Part shown: positions 4,906 through 6,870 of the stretch, piece after piece | Layout: the number at the start of each line of letters is the position of its first letter | Numbering within the stretch: the first letter of the stretch is position 1 | Source of the DNA: Methanofastidiosum sp. | GTDB taxonomy: Archaea; Methanobacteriota_B; Thermococci; Methanofastidiosales; Methanofastidiosaceae | Assembly (NCBI GenBank): GCA_035362715.1 | Contig: DAOSDU010000027.1 | Location: 1-6,870, forward strand | DNA length: 6,870 nucleotides | Direction of reading: 5' to 3' | Notes under the pieces: generated by a model | Seen by the model: only the letters and a program-made list of their open reading frames with translations | Told to the model about the DNA's origin: nothing | The model's database searches: none | Made by a program: the position numbers and the translations under genes

Positions 4906-6870
4906 CATATATTCAAAATACGCTATAACCTCCCTTTTAAGAAGAAAACAAAGGACTCTCTTTTCTTTACTTGCGATTGCAATAAGCATAGCATCAATAG
5001 TGGCAATCAGTCTTATGGGAAATTCTGTCGACTATACTCTTCAAAGCAGTGTCAAATACTACTTTGGAGGAGATTTGAGATTAGATATGGAAGCTATTGG
5101 ATTTAGGACAGGAGAATTTGATTTCAAAGAAACAGAAGAATTTGTGCAATTCTTGAAGGATACCGGAACAATTCAAGATTATACCTATATAATAGATACT
5201 GTCAGAGGTACAGACATACAAAGGGAAGGAGTGACCCAGACTTTTTTGGGCCTTAGGGGAATAGAGCTTGGAGAATATCCCCTTTACGATGAGATTCCAG
5301 TATTAGAACCTAAAGGTGCAAAATTTAATACATTAATTAAAGAACCTTATGATATAGCAGTCAATGATATATTGGCTCAAAATCTTAAATTAAAAGTTGG
5401 GGATACCCTCCCAGTTCTTTCAGATAATGGAAGAACTGAATTTAAAGTTGTTGGTATAGTAAAAGAAGGAGGGGGAGTTGCCGATATTTTTGGCTTGGGT
5501 ATAGTAAAACACGAGACAATGATGGAGCTCCTTAAACTGGAAGAAAAAGATGCATCTAGTATCTTTATTAAAACAGAAAATGATTCTCTTATGTTCGATG
5601 CCGAGAGATCAATTAAAACTCAATTAGTCGATCGAAATAAATACAAAATTAATGTAACAAATTATATCGATCAGAATGAAGCAACAATTCAAACATTAAA
5701 ACCTGTTTTGCAATTCTTCGGTCTTGCTGGTATCATAGCTCTTCTAGTAGGGGCAATTGGTATTATTACAACAATGTTCATATCAATGAAAGAAAGAAAA
5801 AAAGAAATAGGTACCATGAAAGCAGTTGGGATAAAAAGCTCCCAAGTTATTAATTTCTTTCTTTTTGAGGCACTATTTTTAGGGATTAGTGGTAGTTTAT
5901 TAGGTGTTGTATTGGGAGTTTTAATATCAACTCAACTAGTTTTAATAGCTGGAGGTTTATTCAATACAGTTTTACGTTTAGTCATAGACCCATTTATCTT
6001 AGTATATGGATTCCTTGTTGGGGTGTTCTCAGTATTGACGTTTCAAATAGTTCCCGCTTATATCGGAAGCCAGATTAGACCAATAATTGTACTTAAAGAT
6101 ATGGAAGGCGAAAAGCCATTTTATAGGGATTGGGGATTCGCTAAAATAGTATTTATTTCTTTTTTAGTTTTTGGCGGAATACTATACTTAAATTTGCGTT
6201 CAATACTTTTAGTTTTGGCAGTTTATGGATTAATACTATTAATGTTTATTTTCACAATCGTTTCTAGGTATGTTATTAAATTCGCTTCTAGATTCCCTAC
6301 ATTTAATCTAGTCTCATTAAAGTTGGGACTTAGAAGCATTGAAAGAAATCATTGGACGGTCGCAACAGCTCTTCTAGCAATATCGATAGGCTTGGGTAGT
6401 GTGGGTGGAGTTCTTACAACTGGCGAAGGTCTAAAAGATTTTGTAGCTGATGCATTCACATCATTTGCTGATTATGATATCCAAATAAATGGTATACCTG
6501 ATTCCAAAATTTCCATCATGGAAGAACGACTTCTTTTGATGGAAGAGGTTAAAACTGTATATAAAACGACAGGCGAATTTTCTGGGTTTTCATTAGATAT
6601 CAAAGAAATCAATGGTAAATCTATATCTCGATATATTAGTGATTTCACTGAAGAGAAACGTAAAACAGCAGAGGAGAATTGTTTAAATGTAAATTTGGGG
6701 GGTAGGAATCTTGAATTCAATCCTATTAGTCCAGTTACTTTTAGAACAATTAAAGGAAGACTCCTCGGGAAAGAAGATATAGGAAAGAACAATATTATTG
6801 TATCTACTCAATGCGTAGATACTTTCGGCTTTGATATAGGGGACACAGTTACTTTTCAGTACAATGATTA
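4883..6870 (+). CDS. Tandem FtsX/MacB-type ABC transporter permease (cut by right window edge)
   Basis: Translation from the ATG at 4883 gives 662 codons without a stop up to the window edge. The layout is two repeated halves. Half one has helix 1 (about 26-46), a large extracytoplasmic MacB-like periplasmic-core domain (about 47-273), helices near 277-299, 324-353 and 372-391, and the FtsX hallmark SMKERKKEIGTMKAVGIKSS (301-320). Two further helices (about 420-460) link to half two, where the start repeats: LGLRSIERNHWTVATALLAI (481-500) parallels AITSLLRRKQRTLFSLLAIA (14-33). A second core domain follows from about 513, with FDIGDTVTF (650-658) mirroring LKVGDTLPV (170-178). The final FtsX helices should lie beyond the edge; the full protein is probably 800 residues or more. 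It overlaps the ATPase gene and should form the membrane part of the same transporter, with the COG1361-like protein as partner. Compared with bacterial MacB (one half, four helices), this is the duplicated archaeal/Gram-positive type. Confidence 0.9.
   Translation, partial: MLENSKISIYSKYAITSLLRRKQRTLFSLLAIAISIASIVAISLMGNSVDYTLQSSVKYYFGGDLRLDMEAIGFRTGEFDFKETEEFVQFLKDTGTIQDYTYIIDTVRGTDIQREGVTQTFLGLRGIELGEYPLYDEIPVLEPKGAKFNTLIKEPYDIAVNDILAQNLKLKVGDTLPVLSDNGRTEFKVVGIVKEGGGVADIFGLGIVKHETMMELLKLEEKDASSIFIKTENDSLMFDAERSIKTQLVDRNKYKINVTNYIDQNEATIQTLKPVLQFFGLAGIIALLVGAIGIITTMFISMKERKKEIGTMKAVGIKSSQVINFFLFEALFLGISGSLLGVVLGVLISTQLVLIAGGLFNTVLRLVIDPFILVYGFLVGVFSVLTFQIVPAYIGSQIRPIIVLKDMEGEKPFYRDWGFAKIVFISFLVFGGILYLNLRSILLVLAVYGLILLMFIFTIVSRYVIKFASRFPTFNLVSLKLGLRSIERNHWTVATALLAISIGLGSVGGVLTTGEGLKDFVADAFTSFADYDIQINGIPDSKISIMEERLLLMEEVKTVYKTTGEFSGFSLDIKEINGKSISRYISDFTEEKRKTAEENCLNVNLGGRNLEFNPISPVTFRTIKGRLLGKEDIGKNNIIVSTQCVDTFGFDIGDTVTFQYND

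Noticed and set aside
4254..4989. Minus-strand frames of 65 and 62 codons opposite the ATPase and permease genes
   Set aside because: Shadows of the strongly conserved ABC ATPase and of the permease N-terminus.
6472..6792. Minus-strand 106-codon frame opposite the permease
   Set aside because: The plus-strand permease reads open through this whole stretch with FtsX/MacB-type features; the minus frame is a shadow.

Overview
The window looks like chromosomal DNA from an AT-rich archaeon, most likely a euryarchaeote of a methanogen-related lineage. Three things point there. Several starts are preceded by archaeal Shine-Dalgarno sequences of the GGTGA/GTGAT type. TATA/BRE-like boxes lie at archaeal distances from starts. 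The gene families (a COG1361-type S-layer-like protein beside a MacB-type ABC exporter, and a CoA-disulfide reductase/NADH oxidase-like flavoprotein) are common there. AGA for Arg and ATA for Ile are frequent. Genus-level assignment is not possible from this window; a Methanofastidiosum-like source is only a guess.

Left part, minus strand (1-2763). Reading leftward there are four genes: a DUF1003 membrane protein (2299-2763), a small DedA/VTT-like membrane protein (1745-2278, TTG start), a CoA-disulfide reductase-like flavoprotein (329-1666 or 329-1681), and the first 74 codons of a membrane-anchored coiled-coil protein that runs off the left edge (1-223). The DUF1003 and DedA-like genes are 20 bp apart and are probably co-transcribed. 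The flavoprotein and the coiled-coil gene each have a TATA-like box placed as for a leaderless or near-leaderless transcript.

Middle (2764-2972). A 209-bp divergent intergenic region carries promoters for both directions. The plus-strand BRE/TATA pair is good, and a 10-bp direct repeat flanks it.

Right part, plus strand (2973-6870). This is a three-gene operon: a secreted, C-terminally anchored protein with three Ig-like/COG1361-type domains, a MacB/LolD-type ABC ATPase, and a large tandem-FtsX permease that overlaps the ATPase by 23 bp and is cut by the right edge after 662 codons. Together they look like a complete cell-surface ABC (mechanotransmission-type) machine, with the anchored protein as its dedicated extracytoplasmic partner. 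Its substrate cannot be read from the sequence. This module is the most interesting part of the window; everything else resembles ordinary archaeal core/accessory content. No tRNA, rRNA, CRISPR array or mobile element was seen, and no stretch over 300 bp lacks a gene.
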